NCBI GenBank assembly: GCA_031216915.1
Contig: CM062290.1
Coordinates: forward strand, 166,675,453 to 166,739,452
Reading direction: 5' to 3'
Origin: Pictodentalium vernedei
Taxonomy: Eukaryota; Mollusca; Scaphopoda; Dentaliida; Dentaliidae
DNA length: 64,000 nucleotides
The position numbers were made by a program, and so were the translations under genes. Shown in pieces: positions 23,307-35,461 of this stretch (position 1 is the first letter of the stretch; each line of letters opens with the position of its first letter). The notes beneath the pieces are model-generated. The model saw only the letters and a list, made by a program, of their open reading frames with translations, was not told the DNA's origin and did no database searches.

Positions 23307-24177
23307 GGGGGGGGGATTTTTCAATCATAGTAAGCTATTATGTCTTAATGTCATACTCTCAGCGGGGGCATATCGGAAATTTTTCATCTAGATTGGAGTC
23401 GTAGATATCGATTCGCTGTTGCAAGTAACCATGCTCTTCCTTACGAGCCTAGATTTGATGCCTGGACTTTTATCACACACAGTGAGTTGTCAAATGGACG
23501 GCTGTTGGGTCCCAGTGCCCGTGGTACGTTTGAACTACGCTATATGTTCGTTAAATGAAAAGCTGGGTCACGGCTGTTACAGTTAAATTTCATATTTTAT
23601 TTGCCCACAAATAAATTTTCAAGAAGTCTTGAGTGGTTTAACTATAATCCCACTAACTAATACTTCTTCCAACTATATCATCGCGGCATGCCTTCAGCGA
23701 AGGCATGCCTCATTGATATAATTAGATTATCTGGCAGTGGAGATTATATTTAAATCTCAGGAAATTTGTTTGTTGACGAACACACCCACAACCAAAATGG
23801 AAATCTGGTCCACCCCCCCCCCCCCCCCTCCCTACCGGTCACCCTCATGACTCTCCTGGATGTAATGGTAATAAATTTGGACAAAAAATTCATTTTATTT
23901 AACTCCTGTACCTTGTCCATAGAGTGGAATTTGAATGAGATTCGCGTACTATGTGTCTGGAAACGGTGTATCTGATTACAACGTCAGACAGCTCGATCTT
24001 TGTGGAGGCCGGTGAAGGCTATTCCATTGAGTGCAAAATCATTAATTGCTGACTGCAGTCGTTGACATGATAGGTTATTCACACCACTCAAAGAACCCTT
24101 CATCGTGTTAACATAAACGTTGTTAATTTAATCATTAGTGTAATCCATCGACTCATTTCGCCCGTGTCCAGCTAAAA
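22644..24177. other. Non-coding stretch with (GA)n and poly(C)
   Basis: A (GA)n microsatellite runs from about 23262 to 23306 and ends in G9; a C run lies at about 23811-23828; a small hairpin GGCATGCCTTC/GAAGGCATGCC lies at 23687-23710. No exon is recognised. Confidence 0.45.
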
Positions 24178-24550
24178 AGTGATAAGATAAGATAAACTTT
24201 ATTGCAAAAATACACCCTAATAGGACAGTATGCAAAGTGATACATCTATATATATCAATAACAAAATAAGGACCAGTTATAAAAGTTCATGCTAAACTAT
24301 ACAACCAATAAGTAATGAAGCCAAGCTTTCTCGATATACGTACAAAATGTGAGATTTGAGTATCAATTTTCAATGCGGTGATCAAAGAGTTTGCGAAGGT
24401 ACGCTCGGATATGCAGCGCAACCACAAATGTTCTGTTGCACGGGCGGACCTGCTCACTAATTCACAATAATTAATCGCTTGGACTGAGATATTTTCCGAA
24501 ACTGTCGTCTTTCTCTTTGAGATTGTACGGTAGCTTTGAGGCGTCAACTA
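24178..24550 (-). repeat. Possible LINE 3' end fragment
   Basis: On the minus strand the fragment ends GCAATAAAGTTTATCTTATCTTATC, that is, a polyadenylation-like word followed by three TTATC units, the short microsatellite tail typical of CR1/L2-like LINEs. The upstream part (open frame 24287-24547, minus) has no domain that I recognise. I have kept the quoted words short; the call is tentative. Confidence 0.3.
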
Positions 24551-24559
24551 GAAGTATTT

Positions 24560-24790
24560 TTTAAATTTTAGTTACGATTTACTAAATCGTAGTTACGGTT
24601 TATTAAATTGTAGTTACGGCTTATTAAACTGAAGTTGCGGTTTATTAAATTCTAGTTATGATTTATTAAATTGTAGTTTTGATTTAGTAAATCGCAGTTA
24701 CCGTTTAGTAAATTGTAGTTACGATTTACTAAATCGTAGTTACGGTTTATTAAATTGTAGTTATGGTTTATTGAATTGTTTTGTTGATTA
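24560..24790. repeat. Array of a ~24-bp palindromic unit
   Basis: About nine units of GTAGTTACGATTTACTAAATC and variants (GTAGTTACGGTTTATTAAATT) stand head to tail. Each unit contains an imperfect palindrome around ATTTACTAAAT. It resembles in design, but not in sequence, the terminal arrays at 7770-7940 and 22490-22585. Confidence 0.85.
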
Positions 24791-25202
24791 TCATTGGGTT
24801 GGTTAGTCGGTCGGATGGTTGTCGGGTATTGGGTTTCTTGCTCTGACCTCTGGATCGAGTAAATGTGTTAGTCCCTGAATGAACGGCAGGGTCACTGGAT
24901 GGAACTATAGGTGTGTTTAACCACTACGTCAAGTGGATGTGAGAGTAGGAAGGAGTCTCTGAGTCGGAACACCGAGATGTTCACCTTGGTTAGGTTTCTA
25001 CATGAGACGGACCACTGGGCGCAGTGTTTTGGTCAAGTGGGAAAGTTCAGGTCGAATGGGTGGTTGGATTTGATCTCGGGATCACATGAAGAAAAGAGTG
25101 TGGAACAGTCGCGGAGCCAAGGGTGGACTGGGGGCTGTGCATATAACTCTCCCCCTCCACCACCAACTTAGATCAGCTCATAGCTTCCTCAACTGACATA
25201 TA
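24791..25202. other. Non-coding stretch
   Basis: GT-rich with GGTTGGTTAGTCGGTCGG words at its left; otherwise nothing recognised. The open frame at 24911-25171 has no known domain. Confidence 0.4.
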
Positions 25203-25415
25203 TTAACTCCCTTCACTCTGGTGTCAAAATATCCAAATTTCAAGTAGCAATTGTTCCCATAATACAACTGGGAATTTAACCAATTCAATCTTTGTTGACA
25301 GAGCTCAATGAGCTTTGTCAAACAAGATTGAATTGGTTAAATTTCCAGTTGCATTATGGGAAAAAATCTGCTCTCTGAACTTTGGATATTTTGACCTCAG
25401 TGTGCAGGGGGTTAA
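25203..25415. repeat. TTAA-flanked foldback MITE, separate family
   Basis: TTAA borders both ends; the ends CTCCCTTCACTCTGG.GTCAAAATATCC and its inverse run as arms through to a centre near 25306 (GAGCTCAATGAGCTTTG). Arms are about 100 bp. TTAA plus CYCCC/GGGGG ends again suggest a piggyBac-type mobiliser. Confidence 0.85.
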
Positions 25416-25624
25416 GTTAACAGTGCAACTGATTCTCAGCACGACTCAGATAGCACGATTTAGAGCATATTTAAAAAAATTCTCCCAGTAAAACTCCCAA
25501 TGACTAGTCTCAGTAAGACTATACATCATCGTGAGCCGACATGGGCTACGACCCTATGTAGGCCTATGGTGGTGAGTGGCCTTACTGAAATTTAGGGCGA
25601 TGGTCCGGTAGTACTGTAAGAAGT
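25416..25624. other. Short non-coding spacer
   Basis: Nothing recognised. Confidence 0.4.
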
Positions 25625-26002
25625 CTTGCGGGGTCGCGGTGGCTCGGTGGTTACGGCATTAGACTTCAAACCGAAACTTCCATGGTTTGCTCCTCGCTAG
25701 GAGTAACAGCGTTGTGTCCATGGGCAAGACACTTCATCCCGATTGCAGATGTGGGGTCACTATGGCGGTATGTACTAAGCCGTACTAAGCCGTACTGCAC
25801 GTGGATGGAGCACTTGTCTTCAACCAGTGCTAACCCTACTTGTGCAGAGTTAGTTCGTTGGGGAGCCTGATAGTTTCTCGCTGTTGCTCGGTGCTTCTCT
25901 CCGGTTTCCTCCACCTGTAAAACTGTCCGACACCAGGTGACCCTTGTTGTCGAAAGTGTCGGTAAACCCAAATAAATAAATAAATTAATAAATAAATAAG
26001 TC
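25625..26002 (+). repeat. tRNA-derived SINE, type A tail
   Basis: The head reads GGTCGCGGTGGCTCGGTGGT with a degraded B box, the body matches the family and the tail is CGAAAGTGTCGGTAAACCC followed by about eight AAATA/AATA units. Confidence 0.85.
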
Positions 26003-27126
26003 TTGCAGGTGCTACATCACCTATGGCAGGCAAGTGGTTTGGTGTCCTTCATGCTCTTCAACGCTCCCGATTTTGTCCATTCAGGCATTTACTGGAACCC
26101 CCCCCCCCCTTCCCGAGCGTACCTGTGCACCTTAACTTTGAATTCCTGGCCACTGTGGTGGAATTGGGGTGTTGGCGTGCTGGCCAACTAAATCGCGGAG
26201 GATGGCTGGAGCAGGGTAATGGCCCGTCGTATCACAAGTCGGGTCAAGTGGCATTGTCGAGTCGACTGGTCAATTACTGGATCGAATGTGTGAAGGAGAT
26301 CGGGATTTTGGGTTGGGTAAGATATGTGAAATATGGTAGTTTGAGCCGAATAGGTATTGGGGTGGGGAGGTTCGGCCACCAAGTCATCGGAGTTGTGTGG
26401 TGTTGTCGCTTGATTGTCGTGGGGTGGGATATCTGGGTTGGGTCACCTGGATCAGAGGGAGATCAAGATCAATGGGTGGGAATGCAGAGATATTAGGTCA
26501 CTTGGTCTTGGGGTTGGAGCTGCGATAGTTTACCGGGACAGGTCGGGCGACTATGTCACCCTGGGAATGAAATGTTGCATGTACAACTATTTCACCTGGA
26601 TGCGCATGCGCGGAAAACTAAGTTATTTTCTGCTTCCAATTTGCTATTGCTGTCAATGGGAGAAAAGTGTAAAACATCATCTCTCACCCAAAACTGTTTT
26701 TCCATCAAATGTGGGTTCATATAGCCAAATAGTTTAGGGTATACTCTTTAAAATAATGTTAAATTCTTTCTAACTTTATCTGCGTGCATTTCCTCATAAA
26801 TTAATGAAAAAGGGCTGACAGGAGTAGCTTTAAACTTGAAAAATATATTAACTTCTTATAGCATGATTTATGCGTTCATCATTCCGAAGAAAGAAATCTT
26901 GAAATTATTTGATGGTTTAAGAATGTTTTGGCGATGGGTTAGTTTTAATAATTCCAGTTTATTTTGAAAAATAGTGATTTTTAACTTTGTGTGATTTCGA
27001 CAGACTTCACCCCACTACTAACTGTCTTCACCCACTTGAAAGCGACGTCATTTCTGTGGGCCGGAAAATAGAGATGTTTAGCTTTGCATTGGCCATAAAA
27101 CTAAATACTTCTATTTCAATGTAACT
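26003..27126. other. Non-coding stretch
   Basis: G/T-rich from 26150 to 26530 with GGGTTGGGTCA-like words, then ordinary AT-rich sequence. The 157-residue open frame at 26023-26496 has no recognisable domain and is overlapped by frames on both strands, so I do not call it a gene. Confidence 0.4.
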
Positions 27127-27383
27127 TTAACCCTTTACCTAACATGAAAATGAAAAGCAGACGACACTTGCAAAAAAAATTCTTGAATAACTAATTTTTT
27201 TCATTTTTTGTCTCAAAAACATAGGTTATGACCCCTCGTTGGAACGAGCTCGACGAGCTCGTTCCATCGAGGGGTCATAACCTATGTTTTTGAGACAAAA
27301 AATGAAAAAATAATGAAAATTAATTGGCTATTTTTGAGAATAGCGCTGGCCGGTTTTGGCCGTTACGTTGGGTAAAGGGTTAA
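27127..27383. repeat. piggyBac-type MITE, complete, TTAA target site
   Basis: Same ends, same arm words and same central GGAACGAGCTCG hairpin as the copy at 17546. A second, degraded central segment (GTTCCAATGAGGGCTC..AAAAGCTATGTTTTTGA) lies just to the right at about 27505-27560. Confidence 0.88.
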
Positions 27384-27575
27384 CGATTTAGAATTAATAA
27401 CCTTTTGAAAGGTAAAGTTTTGAACAATTTGATAGATATGACGTTGACAGCTAATTAGAAAACCCTTTGGTGTTGATATGTTTTTAACAGTTACTCAGTG
27501 TTGTGTTCCAATGAGGGCTCAAAAGCTATGTTTTTGATGCAAAAAATGAAAATTTAAATTTTATAGTAAATTTCC

Positions 27576-27833
27576 TTTCTTATTATACCTACCGCAATTG
27601 TTTACTACAGGCTTCACTACAGTGGAAGACCCTAACTCGGATAAAATACACTCTATTTTAATCTTTTCCAAGAGATTTGGGAAAGAAAAGTGGTGCAAAA
27701 ACACCACGAAAAAATAAGCCAAAACTGGGTCGAGCGCCATCGGCGCACACCCAGTAGGGGACGCTCTTCTCTTAGTACAATTCCACGACTTCCGTTAACC
27801 AGTGCGCAAAGCAGTCATCAAATCATTCTTTTG
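27576..27833. repeat. DIRS inverted terminal repeat, left
   Basis: It is the reverse complement of 31211-31472; shared words include GTTTACTACAGGCTTCACTA (one base differs), TGGTGCAAAAACACCACG and GGTCGAGCGCC. Confidence 0.9.
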
Positions 27834-27917
27834 AGTCCGCCAACATAGGAGTTATGTGATCAGCGGGGAGGAAGGATTCTTACCCGAATAAGAAGACGGG
27901 AGGGCCTCCATGTAAAC

Positions 27918-28005
27918 AATTGTGGTAGGTATAATAAGAAAGGAAATTTACTATAAAATTTAAATTTCTTATCAACCTACCTTACAATTGTTTACTACAG
28001 GCTAA
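27918..28005. other. DIRS internal complementary region
   Basis: It joins GGTAGGTATAATAAGAAAGG (complement of the left outer edge, including bases out to about 27555) to ATTTCTTATCAACCTACC (complement of the right outer edge). This places the true outer limits of the element. Confidence 0.8.
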
Positions 28006-31000
28006 ATAGACAATAGGATGGAGGGAATCACATAACCAACCTACACATAACCCAATTGCACTGGAACCGTGGACAGAGGAAGAGGTCCATAGGCCTATCA
28101 AACCATAGCATCACAAACATTAGTAAAAGACAATGAGAGATGAGGCGTTCGGTTATGTGCGACGCACAGACAGAAAGGGCAGTAACAGCACAGAGCTGGA
28201 ACTGACCTTGTAAGAAGCCGAATGACTGGGATAGACAACAGCCTGAGCAGAAGAAAGAGGGCCCGTAGAACAAAGGTCCTCTGTCTGCTCCTACAACTGT
28301 CGCAGATAAGTGGAGAAAGTAGCATTTCTCCAGTAGGCTGCCAGCATCACACCCAACAACATGACGGAGTTAGTATAAGCCCCAAGAGGTAGACAATGCA
28401 CGCACCTCGTGGCAGAAAAAACGGTTGGTAATACAATCGCCAGTCGCTAGACGAGCGGAAGCTGCACGAATAGCAAGACAAATCCATCGAGAAATGTATT
28501 CAGAAGAGATCTTCTGTCGACCAGGAATAAGAGACAGAAAATCGACCCTACCCTTCCAAATGAACAGAGCATAGGGCGTTTACTCTCAACAGAAGGAAGA
28601 GTCTCGATACAGATAGGAGGCGGAGTAGTTTCCGGTATCTGATTCATGGCCAGAAAGGAACAATCACTGGTAAACATAACACTGGTGGGAGAGCTCCAGA
28701 AAAAGGCCGGCTGGCTGAGGCAAAAGCCATCAGAAAAGCTGTCTTGTATGTGAGAAAACGCATATCCACCTGGGATAAAGGCTCGAACGGCGCCTCCCCC
28801 CCCCCAAGGAACGCCCCCCCCCCCCCCCCCCATGCAGAGCAGCACCCAAGAAAGATTTCATCTTAGGGTAAGCTGCAAAGTCCTAGGTCTTTTCAAGGAA
28901 AAGTGCCGAACAAGCTTGGAGAGGCATGGATTAGTGCCGATACGACGCTGTCCCACACACGAAAAGGTCTCCGAAGCATGGACCTGTACCCATTGCTGGA
29001 GACCCCAGAATCAAACGTATACCATCTGTGTGATCGAAGGCGTGACAGAAGCAACAGAGTGATCCGCACACCATTGACAGAAGACCTTCCACAGTCCACT
29101 TAGCCGCATAGGCTAAACTAGTGGTGTGCCTCCTTGAAGAAGAAAAGCAACTCCACTGCTCGTCTCGAAAAAACCGCCACGGAGGAGCCAGGAAAGAACA
29201 AAAGACATGCGCGAGGGCACAATGAAATCGGTCGACGTGAACCTCCACGGGCGACCTTGGCAAAGAAGGTCGCGACGTAGAGGGAGACGTGCCGGAACCG
29301 CCGCTAACCGAGAGCGGAGCAGATTGATCCACACCCACTGAGGCGACAGGGGTGCGATCGAAATGATTCGACAACTGCAGGTTCGTATCTGGGCTAGAAC
29401 CTGAGGCAGAATCGGAACCGACAGGAAGGCGTAGCCGACAAGACCGTTCCAAAAGAGGGACAGAGCGTATACGGCGAAAGCCAGGGCATCTGGACACGGG
29501 GACACGAAAGTGTCCACCTGATGGTTCCAACGAGTCGCAAAGAGATCGATGTGGGGACGACCCCAGAGATCGCAAAGAGACTGGAACACCGTCATGTAGA
29601 GCATCCACTTGATGGAAAAGAACCTGCCCCGTCGGGACAGGGAGTCGGCTAGGACGTCCAGGCGACCGGAAATGTGACGAACCACTACTCCGGCGTTGAC
29701 ATCCTGAGCGAGCAGTAGAAGATCCCGAACCAAATCGTACATGGGAACACAGTGCGTGCCGCCCTGGTTCCAAATGTAAACAACCACTGTCGAATTGTCG
29801 GACAACAGAAGGACCTGACAATTCGAAAGGTGGGGGATCCACTGCCGGAAACTCAGAAGAAGAGCAAGAAGCTCCTTCTGGTTGACGTGAAAAGCTTCTG
29901 GATCCTGGTCCCATGACCCGAGAAGGAAAAGACCTAGAGGATCCAACGTCACACTCCATCCGAGTTCGCTGGCGACTGCCGTCAGAACACGATCGGACGT
30001 GGGGAAGTCCAACGGAACTCCCTGCATAATCCACTGAACATCTGTCAGGGGAGACGGTGACGAGGAAGAGACTCCGGAAACTGAAGCACCAGATCCAGAG
30101 GATCGATATTCGGCTTCCAACGACTGAGCAGAAAGTGTTGGAGAGGTCTGACATGCAGCCGGCCTAGAGGAATGAGATCCCTCACCGAACCACAGAGACC
30201 GAGCAGCCGGGGAAGACTCGAGCTGTTGCGGACGCGGACTGGGATAGAGTCAGGGCAAAAGGCCGAGAAAATCACGGCCCTTGCCCGGGAAACCGCCACC
30301 GTATCCAGCTGAGTACGGAAGCCCATCCCAGATGACAAAACGACGCAGAAGGGACCAGGTCCGACTTCTCCCCGTTGACTCTGAAACCTAGTGACGTGAG
30401 CAGGCTCAACGGTGTGTCGACATCCGACTCCAGAAAGACAGCATTGGAAGAATGCCTCTGGAGGATATCGACTAGATATGCCGAAGAAGACACCCTGGAC
30501 TGTGTGCGATGTAAGGCTAACACATACGACATCAGACGGGTGAAGGCCCAAGGATCCAGGTCGAGGCCGAAGGGCATGGCCTTGAACTAGAAAACTTCCT
30601 GGGGAATGGAGCGGCGAACCGACCTGAAAGCCTACATGTTGAACTTGGGAGCAATGATAGACTGGGTCAGGATACTCAGATCGATAACCTGTCTGAGTCG
30701 GCCGTCCTTCTTCGGCACCAAGAACAGGCGGGAATAAAATGCCACTGGAAGAATGTTCTTGATGACCTCGATCGCCCCTTTGACCGGAGATTGCTTATCT
30801 CCGTGATCAAAAGTTCCCAACGTGTAACGTTGAAAGGGACTTGTGTTGGAAGAGGCACTCTCGACTGAGTGGAATGCCTCAACATGGGACGAATTCGAGG
30901 TGACTACTGCCGACGCCTACCCTTACCCCGTGAGTGAGTGGAAGTGGCGGCAGGAGGATCAGCCCTTGGCTTCGCAGAGGAAGCAGAAGAGTACTTGTTA

Positions 31001-31210
31001 GGCTTGGGACGGACCCTGCCTCCAACGAAGCAGCAGCTGATCTATGGAATGACATAGGGAGTCATCCCGGACCGTCGCCGCGGAACCATGGAATAGTTGC
31101 GGACCCGCCAATAGAGGCAGATCGAAGAGCAGCGCAGCTGCCCCTCAATGATGAATTATCACTGTTTCGTAATACAAATTGCCGAACGTCAACCTTGAAC
31201 GTCGGACGAA

Positions 31211-31472
31211 AAAAGAATGATTTGATGACTGCTTTGTGCACTGGTTAACGGAAGTCGTGGAATTGTACTAAGATAAGAGCGTCCACTACTGGGTGTGCGC
31301 CGAAGGCGCTCGACCTAGTTTTGGCTTATTTTTTCGTGGTGTTTTTGCACCACTTTTCTTTCCTAAATCTCTTGGGAAAGATCAAAATAGAGAGTATTTT
31401 ATCCGAGTTAGGGTCTTCCACTGTAGTGCAAGCCTGTAGTAAACAATTATAAGGTAGGTTGATAAGAAATTT
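31211..31472. repeat. DIRS inverted terminal repeat, right
   Basis: Inverse partner of 27576-27833. The outer edge TTGATAAGAAATT is the sequence found fused to the other edge in the internal complementary region near 27960. Confidence 0.9.
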
Positions 31473-31624
31473 TCAGTGTTACGATATTTTTTTAACAACT
31501 ATGGTCTGGTGCTAAGGTTAGGTAAAGAGTTTTAATAACATACGATCTAGTCTCCTCGCGGACAAGAAAATAATTTCAAGTCTTTGCAACAGTAACCCCA
31601 TACATGACCAAAATAACCATTTTC

Positions 31625-31728
31625 TGTAATGTTGTTAAGAACGTAAGCAACGTTTCTTCGTCTTTATTGTGTTGTACTGATATAAGCGACAGTCACTAAA
31701 AATGGTGTAAACAACCTGTGTTCTGACA
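31625..31728 (+). repeat. Gypsy left LTR
   Basis: About 104 bp, TG...CA; very short LTRs of this kind are known in Mag-like Gypsy elements. Confidence 0.75.
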
Positions 31729-32580
31729 TGGTGACAGAAGAGAGCCGAATAAGCGCCCATGATACATTCGATGCAGTTAAATACTCTTTTCTGTGTCACA
31801 GAACGTCATAGAAACAAAACAGCACAAAGTTGGTTTTGTCCGATACACCGAACAGACTAAGAATGAATTTGGACTCGTAACATTTCGTCACAATCTGGTC
31901 TCAACTTCTCGTACATTTTCAACATGGCTGCAAATTTTCAATTCGATAATCCCGTATTAAATTGTGGCGGTAGTGATATTTATCAAGAGTTCCAACGCTT
32001 TAAACAGCACGTAGAATTTACATTTAAAGAACCCCTGGCAAAATCTCACCCAAAAGACAGCGCAGGTTGGCTCGGACTCTGGATAGGACAACAAGGTCGC
32101 GAAGTATACAAAACGTTTGTTCGAGCTCCAGATGAACAAGACGACTCAGCCAAAATTTTAGAGGACTATGTTCGGCCGAGAAAAAACAAACGTGTAGCCC
32201 GTTTTAAAGCAAACCAGATATAACAATTGGAAGGAGAAAGTTTTAACAATTTTGTGAAAGATCTCCGTCTTCTTCTCATGGATTGTGACTACAATAATAC
32301 TGATGACATTTTGATTGATCTCATAATAAATGGCGGAAAACATGCAAAAGTCAAAGAAAGAATGTTAGATAGGGGCTCAGACTTAACTTTCACAAAAGTC
32401 ATGGAAATAGGTCAGCAGTTTGAACTGTCCCAAAAACAGTTAAAAATCTTTCGAGGTTAAGAAGTTTTCAAAATTGGGGAGAACTCTGGTAAGAAAAACG
32501 AAGAAAAACTTTCAAAAACAATTCAAGCAAACCCCAACCTAAAACTCAACCCGCAGACAAAAAGAAAAGAAACTTCATTG

Positions 32581-32793
32581 TTAACCCTTTACCTAACGTA
32601 ACGGCCAAAACCGGCCAGCGCTATTCTCAAAAATCGCCAATTAATTTTCATTATTTTTTTCATTTTTTGTCTCAAAAACATAGGTTATGACCCCTCGTTG
32701 GAACGAGCTCGTCGATGAAAAATGAAAAAAATTAGTTATTCAAGAATTATTTTTGCAAGTGTCGTCTGCTTTTCATGTTAGGTAATGGGTTAA
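32581..32793. repeat. piggyBac-type MITE nested in the Gypsy fossil
   Basis: Flanked by TTAA on both sides, with CCCTTTACCTAACG at the left and TTAGGTAATGGG at the right. It lies in reverse orientation to the copies at 17546 and 40375 and has only one arm of the central GGAACGAGCTCG hairpin. It must be younger than the Gypsy insertion. Confidence 0.88.
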
Positions 32794-35290
32794 ATGTGAT
32801 AGGTGTGGCACAACTCACGACAAAAGGAAATGTCCAGCAAAAGGTACTGTCTCCGAAAATTGCAAAACACCCAGATCATTGGATAAAGGTTTGCAGAAAA
32901 AGAGTTCGTAATATTAATTTACTTGAAGAAAGTGAAAGTGACTGTGATGAACTATAATTTATCCAAATAGTTGACATAAATAATCATTCATCAGAAGACA
33001 AATGACAGACTGATTTAGTTTTAAGTAACAAAACAATTCCGTTTCGAATCGGCACAGGTGCAAAGTGTTGTGTCTTGGTAAAATCGGTGTTCGACTCTTT
33101 GAATAAAAAAGGAAAATTGGAAAATACCACGAAATTTTGGGATCCTATATTGGTCATAAAATAAAGCCAACTGGAAAAGTAAATTTATCTGTTCTTTACA
33201 AGAGCAAGGGTATAAATGTTCCGTTTGAAAATCTCGATTTGAACCAAGAATGCATTATCAGCGGTGAAATTTCTGAAAAGTGGGTCTCGTCAAACGAGTG
33301 GCCAAAATAAGTGAGGCTCAGAACTCTGAAAACTACACTGAACATCAGTTATCAAACAAAGTAAATGAAGCCCAAAACGGCGAAAACCACATCGAATATC
33401 AGTTATCACAAGACTTCCCTGACTTGGTCAAAACAACAGGCACACTACCTGGTGAATATAAAATAAAAATCGAAGAAAATGCAAAAGGCATAGTTCACCC
33501 ACCTAGAAGATTGCCAACAGCCATCAAAGAAAGGACAATTGAAAAAAGAAAAGAGCAAAGACATGAACATCTCTGATGTCCTGTCAAGAGCATACATATT
33601 TCACCCATGTGTAGAACCAGATCATTCTGATCTCAGTGACACAATCAGCATGATGTCAGTTAGTAAGGGCAAATGTATAAAAATTCAAGATCAAACTAAT
33701 AAAGAGCTCAATGTTTCATACAGTGGCATTCGGAATGGCTGGCCTGATGTGCAGCGCGATGCACCTCTTGAAGTCAGACAGTACTGGGACTCACGCGATC
33801 AACTATCAGTGCTCAACGGCATAATTTTCAAAGGCCTCGGGTTAGTCATACCACCCAGTCTTCGCGATCATATGTTAGAATTGGTACATAAACCCATCTC
33901 GGTATACCAAAATGCAAACAACGTGCACGCGAAGTTATGTATTGGCCCTGGATGAACTCTGACATTGAAAAGTTGGTTCAAAACAGTATTTTATATGCCA
34001 GTTATCAGAATCAACAAGCCGCCAAACCATTCAAACCTACTCCTACACCAGATTTTTCATACAGCATGATTGGTTGTGATTTCGTTGACTTTAACTCAAA
34101 GATATATCTGTTAACAATCTACTGTTACTCAAAATTTATAGATGTAGTGCAGTTAGACTTGGTGACAGCTACAGATGTGACAAATGCATTAAAAATTATA
34201 TTTGCCACTCATGGTATTCCATTTAAACTTTGTTCAGACAAGGGACCTCAATTCTCGTCAAATGAATTCAAAAAGTTCTGCAATGATTTAGGCATCGAAC
34301 TTCCAGTCCTCATTTCCAAAGTAGCAACGGTGAGGCGGAAAGAGCCTTTCAGGCTGTTAAACGTTTATTGAAGAAATCGAAAGACAAAAATTTGACATTA
34401 CTTGATTATCGTACCGCACCACCTGATGGTCTGAACTGGTCCCCCAGCTCAGCTTCTCATGGGCAGGTGACCAAGGAATTCATTACCTACATCGAAAGAC
34501 ATTTTAAAACCTTGTATGGTCAGTCCTGAAATTGTCCGAAAACATTTTGATCAACAAAAACAAAAGCAGATATTCTATTATGATCACAGAAAAGGTGTGA
34601 AAGAGTTACCTCCACTAGACGTTGGCTGTAAAATGCGAATGAAACCACAAGCTGGTGCCAAATCATGGTCTTCTGGAACTGTAGTCAAACATTTCAATAA
34701 TCCGAGGTCATAGGTTGTTCAAGTGGCAGTCAAGACAGTGGTCGTTTGTACCGACGCAACCGCAGACATTTACACTTGTCAACAGAAGCCGCTTCTGTTG
34801 GTATTAACACTCCAAACAGTAACAATGGTATTCTCGAGGCATACAATGATGTATACCCATGTGCTACCTGCAGTACTTCCACACGTAGTGACATGAATAG
34901 ACAGTCCTCAGGTTGAAAGTGAAATAGCACCCACTCAAGACTCCCGTACAAAGTCTCCTGTTAAAGCAAGATCCGGTAGACTTGTGTGAAACCTTCCAAG
35001 ACTTGACTTGTAAACAAACCCACACATCTAATCGAATTAGTGACAATCTAATCTAATCAGTGATAATCTAGTGTAATCATTGACAAGACAAAATAATCAT
35101 GTTTTAAGATAACCTTAATTAAGTAAATCACCAAATGCGAACTATTAGTGGACTGCTCTTGTATTCCTATGCATCACTTTGTCGTGCTCTTAATTACAAC
35201 AACTGTTCAGTATTAGATTCTCAATAATTATATGTAGAAAATTTAATTTCAATCCAGATTTTATTTCTGCTTTTCTCGGAGAAGAGAAGA

Positions 35291-35401
35291 TGTAATGTTA
35301 AGAACGTAAGCGACGCTTCTTCGTCTTTATTGTTTTGTACTGATATAAGCGACAATCAGTCAAAATGGTAGTCACAGGTAAACAACACCTGTGTTCTGAC
35401 G
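35291..35401 (+). repeat. Gypsy right LTR
   Basis: About 110 bp, alignable over its whole length with 31625-31728. Confidence 0.75.
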
Positions 35402-35406
35402 TTTTC

Positions 35407-35429
35407 TAACTTACATGACATAAGGCAGT

Positions 35430-35461
<32 letters not shown>

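Larger units (their letters stand above)
27555..31472 (-). mobile_element. DIRS-type tyrosine-recombinase retrotransposon, fossil
   Basis: The element is bounded by inverted terminal repeats of about 255 bp (left near 27576-27833, right near 31211-31472) that look roughly 95% alike by eye. Next to the left one, at about 27918-28005, is an internal complementary region in which the complement of one outer edge is joined to the other edge, the hallmark of DIRS elements and their circular intermediate. On the minus strand, from right to left, I recognise a gag-like basic tail (about 30900-31050), reverse transcriptase (about 30270-30850), RNase H (about 29600-29900) with the adjoining DIRS-specific segment, and a tyrosine-recombinase segment with an HEVR word near 28410. 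It is broken by several lesions and not functional; age moderate. Confidence 0.88.
31620..35406 (+). mobile_element. Ty3/Gypsy LTR retrotransposon, Mag-like, fossil with nested MITE
   Basis: Short LTRs (31625-31728 and about 35291-35401) begin TGTAATGTT and share TTCTTCGTCTTTATTG and TACTGATATAAGCGACA. They are flanked by a possible 5-bp duplication TTTTC (31620-31624, 35402-35406). A TGGTGACAGAAG primer-site-like word follows the left LTR and a purine-rich GGAGAAGAGAAGATG precedes the right one. Between them are recognisable parts of gag (from 31924), a zinc-knuckle region, protease, some reverse transcriptase and integrase (about 33700-34370). A piggyBac-type MITE sits inside it at 32581-32793. 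The copy is broken at several points and the LTRs differ clearly, so it is old. Confidence 0.85.

Noticed and set aside
24560-24790. CRISPR-like array
   Set aside because: Units are contiguous without unique spacers, no cas genes exist and the context is an animal genome.
26023-26496. 157-residue open frame
   Set aside because: No domain, overlapping frames on both strands, starts within a poly(C)-bearing low-complexity stretch.
28931-30154. 407-residue minus-strand open frame as a separate gene
   Set aside because: It is Ser/Arg-rich and overlaps the DIRS reverse transcriptase/RNase H frame; it is an alternative-frame shadow of a GC-rich fossil.
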